In this document: positions 45,140-53,806 of the stretch, one piece after another
Numbering within the stretch: position 1 is the first letter of the stretch
How the letters are laid out: each line of letters opens with the position of its first letter
Assembly: GCF_002917095.1 (NCBI RefSeq)
Contig: NZ_PQGA01000002.1
Location: 62,001-126,000 of the forward strand
DNA: 64,000 nt
Direction of reading: 5' to 3'
DNA from: Paraburkholderia eburnea
GTDB taxonomy: Bacteria > Pseudomonadota > Gammaproteobacteria > Burkholderiales > Burkholderiaceae
The notes under the pieces: model-generated
Told to the model about the DNA's origin: nothing
Seen by the model: only the letters and a program-made list of their open reading frames with translations
The model's database searches: none
Program-made: the position numbers and the translations under genes

Positions 45140-45751
45140 ATGCTACAGAAAACCCATACGGCAACGCTTGCCGACTTCGATCATCACGATCATCCGCCGT
45201 CGAACTCGGTGTTCGGCTTCTGGGTGTACCTGATGACGGACTGCGTCCTGTTCGCCTCGCTGTTCGCGACTTTCGGCGTGCTCGCACACCAGTACGCTGG
45301 TGGCCCGACGGGCAAGGATCTGTTCGATATCGGCGGCGTGGCGATCGAAACCGCCGTGCTGCTGCTTTCGAGCATCACCTACGGCTTTGCGATGCTCGGC
45401 GCACAGCAACGCAAGAGCGGCGCGGTGCTCGGGTGGCTAGGCGTCACCTTTATTCTGGGCGTGCTGTTCCTCGTGCTCGAACTGCACGAGTTCTCGCACC
45501 TGATCGCCGATGGCGCGGGTCCGCAGCGCAGCGCGTTTCTTTCGTCGTTCTTCGTGCTGGTCAGCACGCACGGCCTGCACGTGTTCTTCGGTCTCGTCTG
45601 GATGATCGTGCTGATGATCCAGGTGCTGCGCCGCCCGCAACTCGACGAGCGCGAAGTGCGCCGCCTGACGTGCCTGAGCCTCTTCTGGCACTTTCTGGAC
45701 GTGGTGTGGATCTGCGTGTTTACTTTTGTCTATCTCGGGAGCGTGCTCTAA
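45140..45751 (+). CDS. cyoC: Cytochrome o ubiquinol oxidase subunit III
   Basis: 203-residue, five-helix subunit III of the bo3 oxidase. FGFWVYLMTDCVLFASLFATF at the first helix (shown as FGFWVYLMTDC), LELHEFSHLI and STHGLHVFFGLVWM are family signatures. Its stop codon abuts the cyoD start directly. Confidence 0.94.
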   Translation: MLQKTHTATLADFDHHDHPPSNSVFGFWVYLMTDCVLFASLFATFGVLAHQYAGGPTGKDLFDIGGVAIETAVLLLSSITYGFAMLGAQQRKSGAVLGWLGVTFILGVLFLVLELHEFSHLIADGAGPQRSAFLSSFFVLVSTHGLHVFFGLVWMIVLMIQVLRRPQLDEREVRRLTCLSLFWHFLDVVWICVFTFVYLGSVL

Positions 45752-46072
45752 ATGGCTCATTCTCATAGCGAAGCCCATGGCTCCCTCGGCAGCTATGCCG
45801 CGGGCTTCATCCTCTCCGTGCTGCTGACCGCCGGCGCATTCGGCATCGTCCTGCATGGCACGCTCGGGCCGGGTACGGGCATGGCCATCCTCGCGGTGCT
45901 TGCCTTCGTGCAGGTCGTCGTCCATCTGGTGTTCTTCCTGCATCTGAACGCATCGCCGGGGCAGGGCTGGAACGTGCTGTCGCTTGCCTATACTGTGCTG
46001 GCCGCCGCGTTCCTGATCTTCGGCACGATCTGGGTCATGCACAACGTCAGTATGAATATGATGTCGCGTTAA
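45752..46072 (+). CDS. cyoD: Cytochrome o ubiquinol oxidase subunit IV
   Basis: 106-residue, three-helix assembly subunit (E. coli 109). Histidine-rich start MAHSHSEAHGSLGSYAAGF and VQVVVHLVFFLHLN are typical. Last gene of the cyo unit. No cyoE (haem O synthase) follows; that enzyme must be encoded elsewhere. A GC-rich hairpin lies 28 bp downstream. Confidence 0.92.
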   Translation: MAHSHSEAHGSLGSYAAGFILSVLLTAGAFGIVLHGTLGPGTGMAILAVLAFVQVVVHLVFFLHLNASPGQGWNVLSLAYTVLAAAFLIFGTIWVMHNVSMNMMSR

Positions 46073-46099
46073 GTCCTACGGTTCGATTGGACAAGCCAG

Positions 46100-46131
46100 C
46101 GGCCGCACGAGATCACCGTCTCGCGCGGCCG
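46100..46131 (+). terminator. Hairpin terminator of cyoABCD
   Basis: CGGCCGCACGAGA (46100-46112) pairs with TCTCGCGCGGCCG (46119-46131), one mismatch in 13 bp, followed by TTGTCATTT. It ends the cyo unit before the pcaF promoter. Confidence 0.72.
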
Positions 46132-46179
46132 TTGTCATTTCTGCTGCTGTTTCCGCCGCTGGCCTACGGTTACCCCTGC

Positions 46180-46254
46180 TTGACACTCGCGCGCCGCGAC
46201 GCCTATCATGGGCGCCAAATGTTCGATTATCGACCATGAGTTCGTAAGTCGAAC
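46180..46254 (+). promoter_or_regulatory. pcaF promoter with PcaR-type operator
   Basis: TTGACA (46180-46185) and TATCAT (46204-46209), 18 bp apart, form a good sigma70 promoter. Just downstream, GTTCGATTATCGAC (46221-46234) closely matches the known PcaR site of pseudomonads, and GTTCG-TAAGT-CGAAC (46240-46254) is a perfect inverted repeat of the same half-site. Three similar half-sites in a row are typical of PcaU/PcaR-class IclR proteins. The IclR gene at 40788-41612 is the likely partner. Confidence 0.75.
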
Positions 46255-46380
46255 AAAACGCACGAGGACGTGCGCGTTCGATACCTCATTCTTCGCCCGC
46301 GCAGTCCGTCGATCCCAACCGGTTTAGCATGGGATTGCGTCCGACTGTCACACAGCGCGCGCAATCGACAGGAGACTCTG

Positions 46381-47583
46381 ATGACGGAAGCATTCATCTG
46401 CGACGCAATTCGCACACCGATCGGCCGCTACGCAGGCGCCCTCGCGCAGGTTCGCGCTGACGACCTGGGCGCGGTGCCGCTCAAGGCGCTCATGGAGCGC
46501 AACAAGGACGTGGACTGGGCGGCGATCGACGACGTCATCTACGGTTGTGCGAACCAGGCTGGCGAAGACAACCGTAACGTCGCGCGCATGTCGTCGCTGC
46601 TGGCGGGGCTGCCGCAGGCCGTGCCGGGCTCGACCGTCAACCGTCTGTGCGGCTCGGGTATGGACGCAGTGGGTATTGCCGCCCGCGCGCTCAAGTCGGG
46701 CGAAACCGATCTGATGATCGCAGGCGGCGTGGAAAGCATGAGCCGCGCGCCTTTCGTGATGGGCAAGGCGAACACGGCCTTCGCGCGCGACGCCGCCATC
46801 TATGACACGACGATCGGCTGGCGCTTCGTCAACAAGCTGATGAAGCAGCAATATGGCGTCGATTCGATGCCGGAAACGGCTGAAAACGTCGCGATCGACT
46901 ACAACGTGAGCCGCGCGGATCAGGACGCGTTCGCGGTGCGCAGCCAGCAGAAGGCGGCGCGCGCCATCGCCGACGGCACGTTGGCGCAGGAAATCGTGTC
47001 GGTCAGCATCGCACAGAAGAAGGGCGATCCGCTGGTGGTGTCGCGCGACGAACATCCGCGTGAGACCTCGCTCGAAGCGCTGGCCAGGCTCAAGGGCGTG
47101 GTGGGTCCGGATGGTTCGGTCACGGCCGGTAACGCATCGGGTGTGAACGACGGCGCTTGTGCGCTGCTGCTAGCCAACGAAGAAAATGCGAAGCGCTTTG
47201 GCTTGACGCCGCGTGCGCGCGTGATCGGCATGGCAACGGCAGGCGTTGCGCCGCGCGTCATGGGCATTGGCCCGGGACCGGCTACGCAGAAGCTGCTCGC
47301 GCGTCTGGGCATGACGATCGATCAGTTCGATGTGATCGAGCTCAATGAGGCGTTTGCTTCGCAAGGTCTGGCGGTGCTGCGCATGCTGGGTGTCGCGGAC
47401 GACGATCCCCGTGTCAACCCGAACGGTGGCGCGATTGCGCTGGGGCACCCGCTGGGCATGAGCGGCGCGCGTCTCGTGACGACCGCGATGTATCAGCTGC
47501 ACCGCACCGGCGGGCGTTATGCGCTCTGCACGATGTGTATCGGCGTCGGTCAAGGCATTGCTATCGCGATCGAGCGCGTCTAA
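46381..47583 (+). CDS. pcaF: 3-oxoadipyl-CoA thiolase
   Basis: 400-residue thiolase that splits 3-oxoadipyl-CoA into succinyl-CoA and acetyl-CoA, the last step of the beta-ketoadipate pathway. Catalytic C90 (NRLCGSGMD), H356 (GGAIALGHPLG) and C386 (CTMCIGVGQG). The N-terminus MTEAFICDAIRTPIGRY, then VDWAAIDDVIYGCANQAGED and the 400-residue length match PcaF better than acetoacetyl-CoA thiolases. pcaIJ is not adjacent. The frame extends to 46270, but the ATG at 46381 with AGGAGA upstream is the family start. Confidence 0.88.
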   Translation: MTEAFICDAIRTPIGRYAGALAQVRADDLGAVPLKALMERNKDVDWAAIDDVIYGCANQAGEDNRNVARMSSLLAGLPQAVPGSTVNRLCGSGMDAVGIAARALKSGETDLMIAGGVESMSRAPFVMGKANTAFARDAAIYDTTIGWRFVNKLMKQQYGVDSMPETAENVAIDYNVSRADQDAFAVRSQQKAARAIADGTLAQEIVSVSIAQKKGDPLVVSRDEHPRETSLEALARLKGVVGPDGSVTAGNASGVNDGACALLLANEENAKRFGLTPRARVIGMATAGVAPRVMGIGPGPATQKLLARLGMTIDQFDVIELNEAFASQGLAVLRMLGVADDDPRVNPNGGAIALGHPLGMSGARLVTTAMYQLHRTGGRYALCTMCIGVGQGIAIAIERV

Positions 47584-47604
47584 TACGTATTGATCGATTC
47601 AATC

Positions 47605-47641
47605 AAGCCGCGGGGTCTGTTTCGGACCCGCGGTTTTTTTA
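47605..47641 (+). terminator. Terminator of pcaF
   Basis: CCGCGGGGTC and GACCCGCGG pair around TGTTTCG (stem about 47608-47633), followed by seven T residues. 25 bp after the pcaF stop. The remaining sequence to 47884 is A/T-rich promoter DNA for the next gene. Confidence 0.92.
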
Positions 47642-47884
47642 CTTTTTGCTTCCGGTTGCATCGACAGATTTAATGATTGGCAACAATCGAGGCGTTAATT
47701 TCATTAACAATCGCCAAACAATTTCAAACAAAATCTATCAAATTCAAGACAAATAATCTCGATCAAACTCAGCGGCATCCAGCAGCCTTCGCTTCGTACT
47801 CCCGCGTAGAATCGCTCGCACGTCGGTCCTGCACCGATCTGATTAGTTAAGCGAATCGAATTCACCGAAATGAGGGAGACGGAA

Positions 47885-48499
47885 ATGAAGAGGGTATCGG
47901 TTTTGATAGCAGCACTGACGATGGGTATCGGCTTTTCGCAGGCGTCGTTTGCGCAGAACAATCAGCCGGCTTCCGCGCCTCAACCGTCAGCACTCGCAAG
48001 CGCGGCGCAATCGGTGATCGCCATGGCTCCGCCTGTCCACGTAAAGGCCAAAATCGTCGCCATCGACCGCGGTTCCCGTGTCGTCACGCTGCGGGGTCCG
48101 CGCGGCAACGACATCGATATCGCGTTGAGCCAGCAGGTCGGCAACTTCGATCAGCTCAACGTCGGCGATACCGTTGACGTGCTTTACAAGAACGCGCTGC
48201 TGGTGACTGCCGACAAGGTCACGGGCAAGGATAAGGGCATTCGCAAGCGCGTCGATACCAGCGTGTATCTGCCGGCTTCGTCGGGCTATGACGCGGCGCG
48301 TCAGGTCGAGGTGCAGGCCACCGTGCAGCACATCAACGCGAAGAAGCGCGAGGTCACGTTGCGCGGCGCATATCAGACCGTCACCGTTCAGGCTACGCCC
48401 GACGTCGATCTCAAGGCGCTCAAGGTCGGCGACACGATTCATGCGGTGTTCGTCTCGGCATACGCCACGCAGGTCACGCCGGTCGGCGCGACGCAGTAA
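47885..48499 (+). CDS. Exported conserved hypothetical protein
   Basis: 204-residue protein with a signal peptide (KRVSVLIAALTMGIGFSQAS, cleavage after FAQ or SFA near residue 24). The mature part has two similar beta-rich segments: VKAKIVAIDRGSRVVTLRGP and VQATVQHINAKKREVTLRGA, each followed by a 'VGDTV/VGDTI' turn and a hydrophobic strand. This internal duplication suggests two small OB-like or copper-chaperone-like (CusF-type) barrels, but no metal ligands are obvious. Periplasmic; function unknown. GGGAGAC precedes the ATG. Confidence 0.75.
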   Translation: MKRVSVLIAALTMGIGFSQASFAQNNQPASAPQPSALASAAQSVIAMAPPVHVKAKIVAIDRGSRVVTLRGPRGNDIDIALSQQVGNFDQLNVGDTVDVLYKNALLVTADKVTGKDKGIRKRVDTSVYLPASSGYDAARQVEVQATVQHINAKKREVTLRGAYQTVTVQATPDVDLKALKVGDTIHAVFVSAYATQVTPVGATQ

Positions 48500-48533
48500 G
48501 CGCGGCCCGCACGCAATTCGCATACGCAAAAGC

Positions 48534-48572
48534 AAACCGGCGCGTAGCGAATCCATCGCCACGCGCCGGTTT
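48534..48572. terminator. Hairpin between convergent genes
   Basis: AAACCGGCGCGT (48534-48545) pairs perfectly with ACGCGCCGGTTT (48561-48572). A second stem ACGGGCGCC / GGCGCCCGT follows at 48587-48610. They lie between the exported protein gene (plus) and gabD (minus) and probably stop both transcripts, though T tracts are short. Confidence 0.65.
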
Positions 48573-48625
48573 GTCCGACCATCCGCACGGGCGCCTTTAG
48601 CGGCGCCCGTCTTTCGTCTGGCGGC

Positions 48626-50077
48626 TTACATGCCTGCCATGCACAGGTACTTGATGACGACGTAGTCGTCGATACCGTAGTGCGAGCCTTCGCGGCCCAG
48701 ACCCGATTGCTTCACGCCGCCGAACGGCGCGACTTCGTTCGAGATCAGGCCGGTGTTGATGCCCACCATGCCGTATTCGAGCGCTTCCGCCACGCGCCAG
48801 ACGCGGCCGATATCGCGGCTGTAGAAGTAGGCGGCCAGACCGAATTCGGTATCGTTCGCCATCTTGATCACTTCTTCATCCGACGAGAAGCGGAACAGCG
48901 GCGCGAGCGGGCCGAACGTTTCGTCGCGCGCGACCTTCATCGCGGGCGTGACGCCCGTGAGGATGGTCGGCTCGAAGAAGCCATGGCCGAGCGCGTGGCG
49001 TTTGCCGCCCGTCAGCACCTGAGCACCCTTGCCGAGCGCGTCTTCGATGTGCGATTCCACCTTCAGCACGGCGGCTTCGTTGATGAGCGGGCCTTGCGTC
49101 ACGCCGGCCTCGGTGCCCAGGCCCACCTTGAGCTTTTCCACCGCATCGCGCAGCTTCGCGGCGAACGCGTCGTACACGGCCTCGTGCACGTAGAAGCGGT
49201 TCGTGCACACGCAGGTCTGGCCGCTGTTGCGGTACTTCGAGGCAATCGCGCCCGCGACCGCGGCGTCCAGATCGGCATCGTCGAACACGATGAACGGCGC
49301 GTTGCCGCCCAGTTCGAGCGAGACTTTCTTGACGGTCGCGGCGCACTGGCTCATCAGCAGACGGCCCACCGGCGTCGAGCCGGTGAACGAGAGCTTGCGC
49401 ACGATCGGGTTGCTCGTCAGTTCGCCGCCGATGGCCTTCGGGTCGCCGGTGACGACGCTGAACACGCCCGCCGGCACGCCCGCGCGTTCGGCCAGCACGG
49501 CCAGCGCGAGCGCCGAAAACGGCGTCGCTTCAGCGGGTTTCAGCACGATCGGGCAGCCTGCGGCGAGCGCCGGGCCGACCTTGCGCGTGATCATCGCGGC
49601 GGGGAAATTCCAGGGCGTGATCGCGGCGCACACGCCGATCGCTTCCTTCGTCACGACGATGCGCTTGTCGTTGGCGGGCGTCGGGATCGTGTCGCCGTAG
49701 ACGCGCTTGCCTTCCTCGGCGAACCATTCGAGGAACGAAGCGGCGTAGCCGATTTCGCCCTTGGCTTCGGCGAGCGGCTTGCCTTGCTCGGTCGTGAGGA
49801 TCAGCGCGAGGTCGTCGGCGTTTTCGATCATCAGGTCGTGCCACTTGCGCAGGATCACGCTGCGCTCCTTCGCCGTTTTGGCGCGCCAGGCAGGCCAGGC
49901 GGCGTTCGCGGTGGAGATCGCGCGGCGCGTTTCGGCGGCGCCCATGCGCGGCACCGTGCCGATCAGCGCGCCGGTGGCGGGGTTGACCACGTCGAGCGTG
50001 GCGCCGTCTTCGGCGCCTTGCCATTCACCGTTGATATAGGCGGCGTTCTTGAGCAGCGATGCGTCTTTCAGGTTCAT
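48626..50077 (-). CDS. gabD: Succinate-semialdehyde dehydrogenase (NADP)
   Basis: 483-residue aldehyde dehydrogenase converting succinate semialdehyde to succinate, the second step of GABA use. Catalytic C289 in NSGQTCVCTN, E255 in LELGGNAPF and N157 in TPWNFP agree with E. coli GabD (C288, E254). The second cysteine two residues on is the redox pair seen in human/E. coli SSADH. Start ATG 50077 follows GGAG. It lies 162 bp downstream of gabT on the same strand. Confidence 0.93.
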   Translation of the reverse strand: MNLKDASLLKNAAYINGEWQGAEDGATLDVVNPATGALIGTVPRMGAAETRRAISTANAAWPAWRAKTAKERSVILRKWHDLMIENADDLALILTTEQGKPLAEAKGEIGYAASFLEWFAEEGKRVYGDTIPTPANDKRIVVTKEAIGVCAAITPWNFPAAMITRKVGPALAAGCPIVLKPAEATPFSALALAVLAERAGVPAGVFSVVTGDPKAIGGELTSNPIVRKLSFTGSTPVGRLLMSQCAATVKKVSLELGGNAPFIVFDDADLDAAVAGAIASKYRNSGQTCVCTNRFYVHEAVYDAFAAKLRDAVEKLKVGLGTEAGVTQGPLINEAAVLKVESHIEDALGKGAQVLTGGKRHALGHGFFEPTILTGVTPAMKVARDETFGPLAPLFRFSSDEEVIKMANDTEFGLAAYFYSRDIGRVWRVAEALEYGMVGINTGLISNEVAPFGGVKQSGLGREGSHYGIDDYVVIKYLCMAGM

Positions 50078-50239
50078 GTGTGAACTCCGGACAGGCTTCG
50101 AATGGATTCGTTTTCGGTGAGTCGTCGCCGCGCGATGTACGGCGGCGCGGCACAACGACGAACGGCACAGCGGCCAGCGCCGGTGTGCCGTTTCGGGATG
50201 GCCCGCGCTCGGCGGGCCAAGGTGTGTTTCGTAAGTGGC

Positions 50240-51532
50240 TTAGGCCGGCACGCCCACGGCTTCCTTGATCGACTCTTCGAGGATCGCGAGGGCTTCGTCG
50301 AAGACGTTTTCCTGGATCGTCAGCGGGAACAGGAAGCGCACGACGTTCGAGTACACGCCGCACACGAGCAGCAGCAGGCCGCGGTTCAGCGCTGCCGTTT
50401 GTACGCGCTTCGTGAAGTCGGCGTCGGCTTCGTTCGTGCCCGGCTTGCAGAATTCCACGGCATTCATCGCGCCCGGACCGCGCACGTCGGCGATTTGCGG
50501 CACTTCGGCCTTCATCGCGTTCAGCTTGGCCTTGATCTTGTCGCCGAGCTTCGTGGCGCGCTCGCAGAGCTTTTCTTCTTCGATGATCTCGATGACTGCG
50601 TGCGCCGAAGCGACGGCCAGCGGGTTACCGGCATACGTGCCGCCCAGACCGCCAGGCGCTGCCGCGTCCATGACTTCCGCGCGGCCGACCACGCCCGACA
50701 GCGGCATGCCGCCGGCGAGGCTCTTGGCGATCGTCATCAGATCCGGCGCGACGTCGTAGTGTTCCATCGCGAACAGCTTGCCGGTACGCGCGAAGCCGGT
50801 TTGGACTTCGTCGGCGATCAGCAGGATGCCGTGCGTGTCGCAGATCTTGCGCAGGCCGCGCACGAAGTCAGCCGGCGCCTGGTAGAAGCCGCCTTCGCCC
50901 TGAACCGGTTCGAAGATGATCGCGGCGACGCGCTTCGGATCGATGTCGGCCTTGAACAGCATCTCGATGTGCTTGAGCGAATCGGCCGTGCTGATGCCGT
51001 GAACCGAGTTGGGGTACGGAGCGTGGTAGACGTCAGCCGGGAAGGGGCCGAAGTTCAGCTTGTACGGCGCGACCTTGCCGGTGAGCGCCATGCCCATCAT
51101 CGTGCGGCCGTGGAAGCCGCCCGCGAAGGCGATCACGCCCGGACGGCCCGTCGAGGCGCGCGCGATCTTGACGGCGTTTTCGACGGCTTCAGCGCCGGTC
51201 GTGAAGAACGCGGCCTTCTTTGCGAAGCTGCCCGGCGCGCGCTGCGCGACCTTCTCGGCCAGCGAGACGTACGACTCGTAGGGGACGATCTGGTAGGCGG
51301 TGTGCGTGAACTGGTCGAGTTGCGCCTTGATGGCGGCGACGATCTTCGGATGGCGGTGGCCCGTGTTGCACACGGCGATACCGGCGGCGAAGTCGATGAA
51401 GCGGCGGCCTTCGACGTCCCACAGTTCCGCGTTTTCGGCGCGTTCGGCGTAGAAGTTGCACATCACGCCCACGCCGCGCGGGGTAATGGCGTCCTTGCGG
51501 CTCTGCAGATCGGCGTTCTTGCTCACGTTCAT
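50240..51532 (-). CDS. gabT: 4-aminobutyrate-2-oxoglutarate transaminase
   Basis: 430-residue class III PLP aminotransferase that moves the amino group of GABA to 2-oxoglutarate. PLP lysine K270 (TIAKSLAGG) and D241 (LIADEVQTG) match E. coli GabT positions within two residues. Starts MNVSKNADLQ. It is divergent from the GabR-type regulator, and TATAGT at 51592-51597 (minus) is a likely -10 box overlapping the regulator palindrome. Confidence 0.93.
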   Translation of the reverse strand: MNVSKNADLQSRKDAITPRGVGVMCNFYAERAENAELWDVEGRRFIDFAAGIAVCNTGHRHPKIVAAIKAQLDQFTHTAYQIVPYESYVSLAEKVAQRAPGSFAKKAAFFTTGAEAVENAVKIARASTGRPGVIAFAGGFHGRTMMGMALTGKVAPYKLNFGPFPADVYHAPYPNSVHGISTADSLKHIEMLFKADIDPKRVAAIIFEPVQGEGGFYQAPADFVRGLRKICDTHGILLIADEVQTGFARTGKLFAMEHYDVAPDLMTIAKSLAGGMPLSGVVGRAEVMDAAAPGGLGGTYAGNPLAVASAHAVIEIIEEEKLCERATKLGDKIKAKLNAMKAEVPQIADVRGPGAMNAVEFCKPGTNEADADFTKRVQTAALNRGLLLLVCGVYSNVVRFLFPLTIQENVFDEALAILEESIKEAVGVPA

Positions 51533-51606
51533 CTCCTTGATGCTTTCGGTTCTGAGGTTGGTGGGTGGACCGGCAAGCAGTCCATGCCGCGACTATACTC
51601 ACGTTT

Positions 51607-51625
51607 GGCTCTAAAATTTAGAGCC
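51607..51625. promoter_or_regulatory. GabR-type operator, perfect 19-bp palindrome
   Basis: GGCTCTAAA-A-TTTAGAGCC is a perfect 9+1+9 palindrome between gabT and the MocR regulator. A further half-site AGGAGCCAA lies at 51642-51650, and TTGGCTCTAT occurs inside the regulator gene at about 51951. It covers the position of the gabT -35 region (gabT -10 TATAGT at 51592-51597, minus strand). Confidence 0.72.
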
Positions 51626-51655
51626 ATTCAGTGCAATCTTTAGGAGCCAATTTCG

Positions 51656-53326
51656 ATGCGAGCGAGTGTCCTGTCCGACTGGCTGGCCCAGCGGCTCGAG
51701 CGCGGCAGCGGCCAGCCCGTGTACCGGCAACTGCACCGGTTGCTGCAACAGGCGATCCTCTCGCGCGAACTGCCGGCGGGCGCGCGAGTCCCGTCCTCGC
51801 GGCTTCTGGCGGCGGAGCTGGGGATCGCGCGCAATACGGTGACGCAGGTTTACGAGCAATTGGTGCTCGAAGGCTACGTCACATCGGCGACGGGGCGTGG
51901 CACGTTCGTGGCCGATACTTCGCCCGATGAGATCGTCGACGCGGCGGAAATTGGCTCTATCGGATTGGTGAAAACCCCGATTAAATCAGGTGCCATTGCG
52001 AGCCAATCGCGAACTAGTGCAACTAACAGCCAGATTGACGCCGCGCTGGCAGTGTTGCCGCCGCCGTTGGCCGTTGCTGCCGATCTGCTCGACGACGACG
52101 CTGTCACGCGGTTTTCAGGCGCGCCGCAAGCATTGCAGTCTGCGCAGCCGCACCGGCCGGCTGCCCGCGCGCTCTCCGCGCGTGGCGCGCGCCTGATCGC
52201 GGGAGCGGGCGTTTCGAAACGCCAGGGTGGCGCGTTCATGCCCGGCGTGCCCGATGTCTCGCGCTTCCCGGCGCGCATCTGGACGCGCTTGCACAACAAA
52301 TACTGGCGCACGCTGCGTCCCGATTTGCTGACTTACGCACCGGGCGGCGGGCTCGCTTTGCTGCGTCACGTATTGGCCGACTATTTGCGCACCTCGCGTT
52401 CGGTGCGCTGTTCGCCCGAGCAGATCATCATCACGACCGGCATTCACCAGTCCGTCGATCTTGCCGTGCGTCTGCTGTCCGATCCGGGCGACACCATCTG
52501 GACCGAAGACCCTTGCTACTGGGGCGTGCGCAGCGTGCTGCACGTTTCGGGGCTTAAGCCGCGTCCGATCGCCGTGGATAGCGAAGGCATCAATCCTTCA
52601 GCTGCCGATTTCGCCGCGCCGCCGCCGAAGCTGATTCTTGTCACGCCTTCGCATCAATATCCGCTCGGCATGGTGATGAGCCTCGCGCGTCGCCGCACGC
52701 TGCTCGAATACGCGCGGCAGCATCAGTGCTGGATCATCGAGGACGATTACGACAGTGAGTTTCGCTACGGCAGCCGGCCGCTTGCGTCGCTGCAAGGGCT
52801 CGATACGGCGGGGCAGGTGATTTATGTGGGGAGCTTCGGGAAGACGCTGTTTCCGGGGCTGCGCGTGGGGTATCTGGTTGCGCCGGAGCCGCTTGCGGAG
52901 AGTTTCGCGACTGCGAGTGCCGAGCTTTATCGTGAAGGGCAGTTGTTGCAACAGGCCGTGCTGGCGGAATTTATCGCGGAAGGGCATTTCACTTCGCATA
53001 TTCGCAAGATGCGGGCGCTCTATGGGCAGCGGCGGCAGGCGTTGCTTGATGCTGCCGCGCGGCGTTATGGGGATGCGTTGCCTGCTATGGGCGGGGATGC
53101 CGGGTTGCATGTGGTCATGCAGTTGCCTGAGGGCAGTGATGATCGTGCTGTCGCTGAGGCTGCGCTTGCTCGTAATATCGTTGTGCGGCCGTTGTCGGGG
53201 TATTACTCGGAACGTGAGCGCGCGGCGGCGGGGTTGTTGATTGGCTATGCCTGTGTGCCCGATGAGGAGATCGTGCCTGCTTTTGATACGCTTGGCGAGG
53301 CTATTGATGTTGGCATTTCCTTGTGA
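51656..53326 (+). CDS. gabR: MocR/GabR-family PLP-dependent regulator
   Basis: 556-residue fusion of a GntR winged helix (residues about 15-85, RVPSSRLLAAELGIARNTVT) to a class I aminotransferase-like domain (about 210-545). The PLP lysine is K396 in GSFGKTLFPGLRVGY, and EDDYDSEFRY holds the ring-binding Asp. The linker between the domains is unusually long (about 120 residues). It should bind PLP-GABA and activate the divergent gabT. The last ~500 bp use more G/T-ending codons than the rest. PdxR is an alternative identity, but the position beside gabTD favours GabR. Confidence 0.85.
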   Translation: MRASVLSDWLAQRLERGSGQPVYRQLHRLLQQAILSRELPAGARVPSSRLLAAELGIARNTVTQVYEQLVLEGYVTSATGRGTFVADTSPDEIVDAAEIGSIGLVKTPIKSGAIASQSRTSATNSQIDAALAVLPPPLAVAADLLDDDAVTRFSGAPQALQSAQPHRPAARALSARGARLIAGAGVSKRQGGAFMPGVPDVSRFPARIWTRLHNKYWRTLRPDLLTYAPGGGLALLRHVLADYLRTSRSVRCSPEQIIITTGIHQSVDLAVRLLSDPGDTIWTEDPCYWGVRSVLHVSGLKPRPIAVDSEGINPSAADFAAPPPKLILVTPSHQYPLGMVMSLARRRTLLEYARQHQCWIIEDDYDSEFRYGSRPLASLQGLDTAGQVIYVGSFGKTLFPGLRVGYLVAPEPLAESFATASAELYREGQLLQQAVLAEFIAEGHFTSHIRKMRALYGQRRQALLDAAARRYGDALPAMGGDAGLHVVMQLPEGSDDRAVAEAALARNIVVRPLSGYYSERERAAAGLLIGYACVPDEEIVPAFDTLGEAIDVGISL

Positions 53327-53343
53327 TCGTGTTGGTTTGCCAG

Positions 53344-53806
53344 TGTTGCCCCTGTGCGGGGCGGCACCTACTTTTCTTTGCCGCGGCAAAGAAAAGTAGG
53401 CAAAAGAAAGCCGCTCAAACCGCCAGTGTGACGCCGTTCACCACTCGCCCACCAGCGGAGTGGTGACTGGGCAGCGCTCGCATCACGCGTCGTACAACGG
53501 AGTGGAGACGCCCGCCCATCCGGGGGCGCTGCGCGCCCCGTGGGGCATAACAAAAAACCGTGGTTTGGGGGTATTCGTATTCTCTGAAAGGTTAGAAGTA
53601 CTGTTGGTTTCCCATGCAGACCGAACCGCTGCGCGCGTAGCGAGCAGCGGGATGAATGAGTCCTTTGTCACTTCGTTGGGTGGTGCGGGATGCGAGCAAT
53701 GCCCAGTCACCACTCCGCTACAGGGTTAGTGGTGGACTGCGTCACACTGGCGGTGTGAGCGGCTTTCTTTGCCTACTTTCTTTGCCGCCGCAAAGAAAGT
53801 AAGTGC
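53344..53806. repeat. Long imperfect inverted repeat element
   Basis: Left arm 53398-53486 and right arm 53691-53779 are inverted copies, with about 85-90 percent identity by eye (for example CGCCAGTGTGACG and GTAGCGGAGTGGTGACTGGGC in both, the second with A for T at one site). Each arm is bordered by an inner palindrome CTTTGCCGCNGCAAAGAAA. The outer border GTTGCCCCTGTGCGGGGCGG at 53344 recurs inverted at 55160-55179, beyond the IS. The centre (53487-53690) shows no gene. Such intergenic elements are repeated in Burkholderia-type genomes. Confidence 0.75.
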
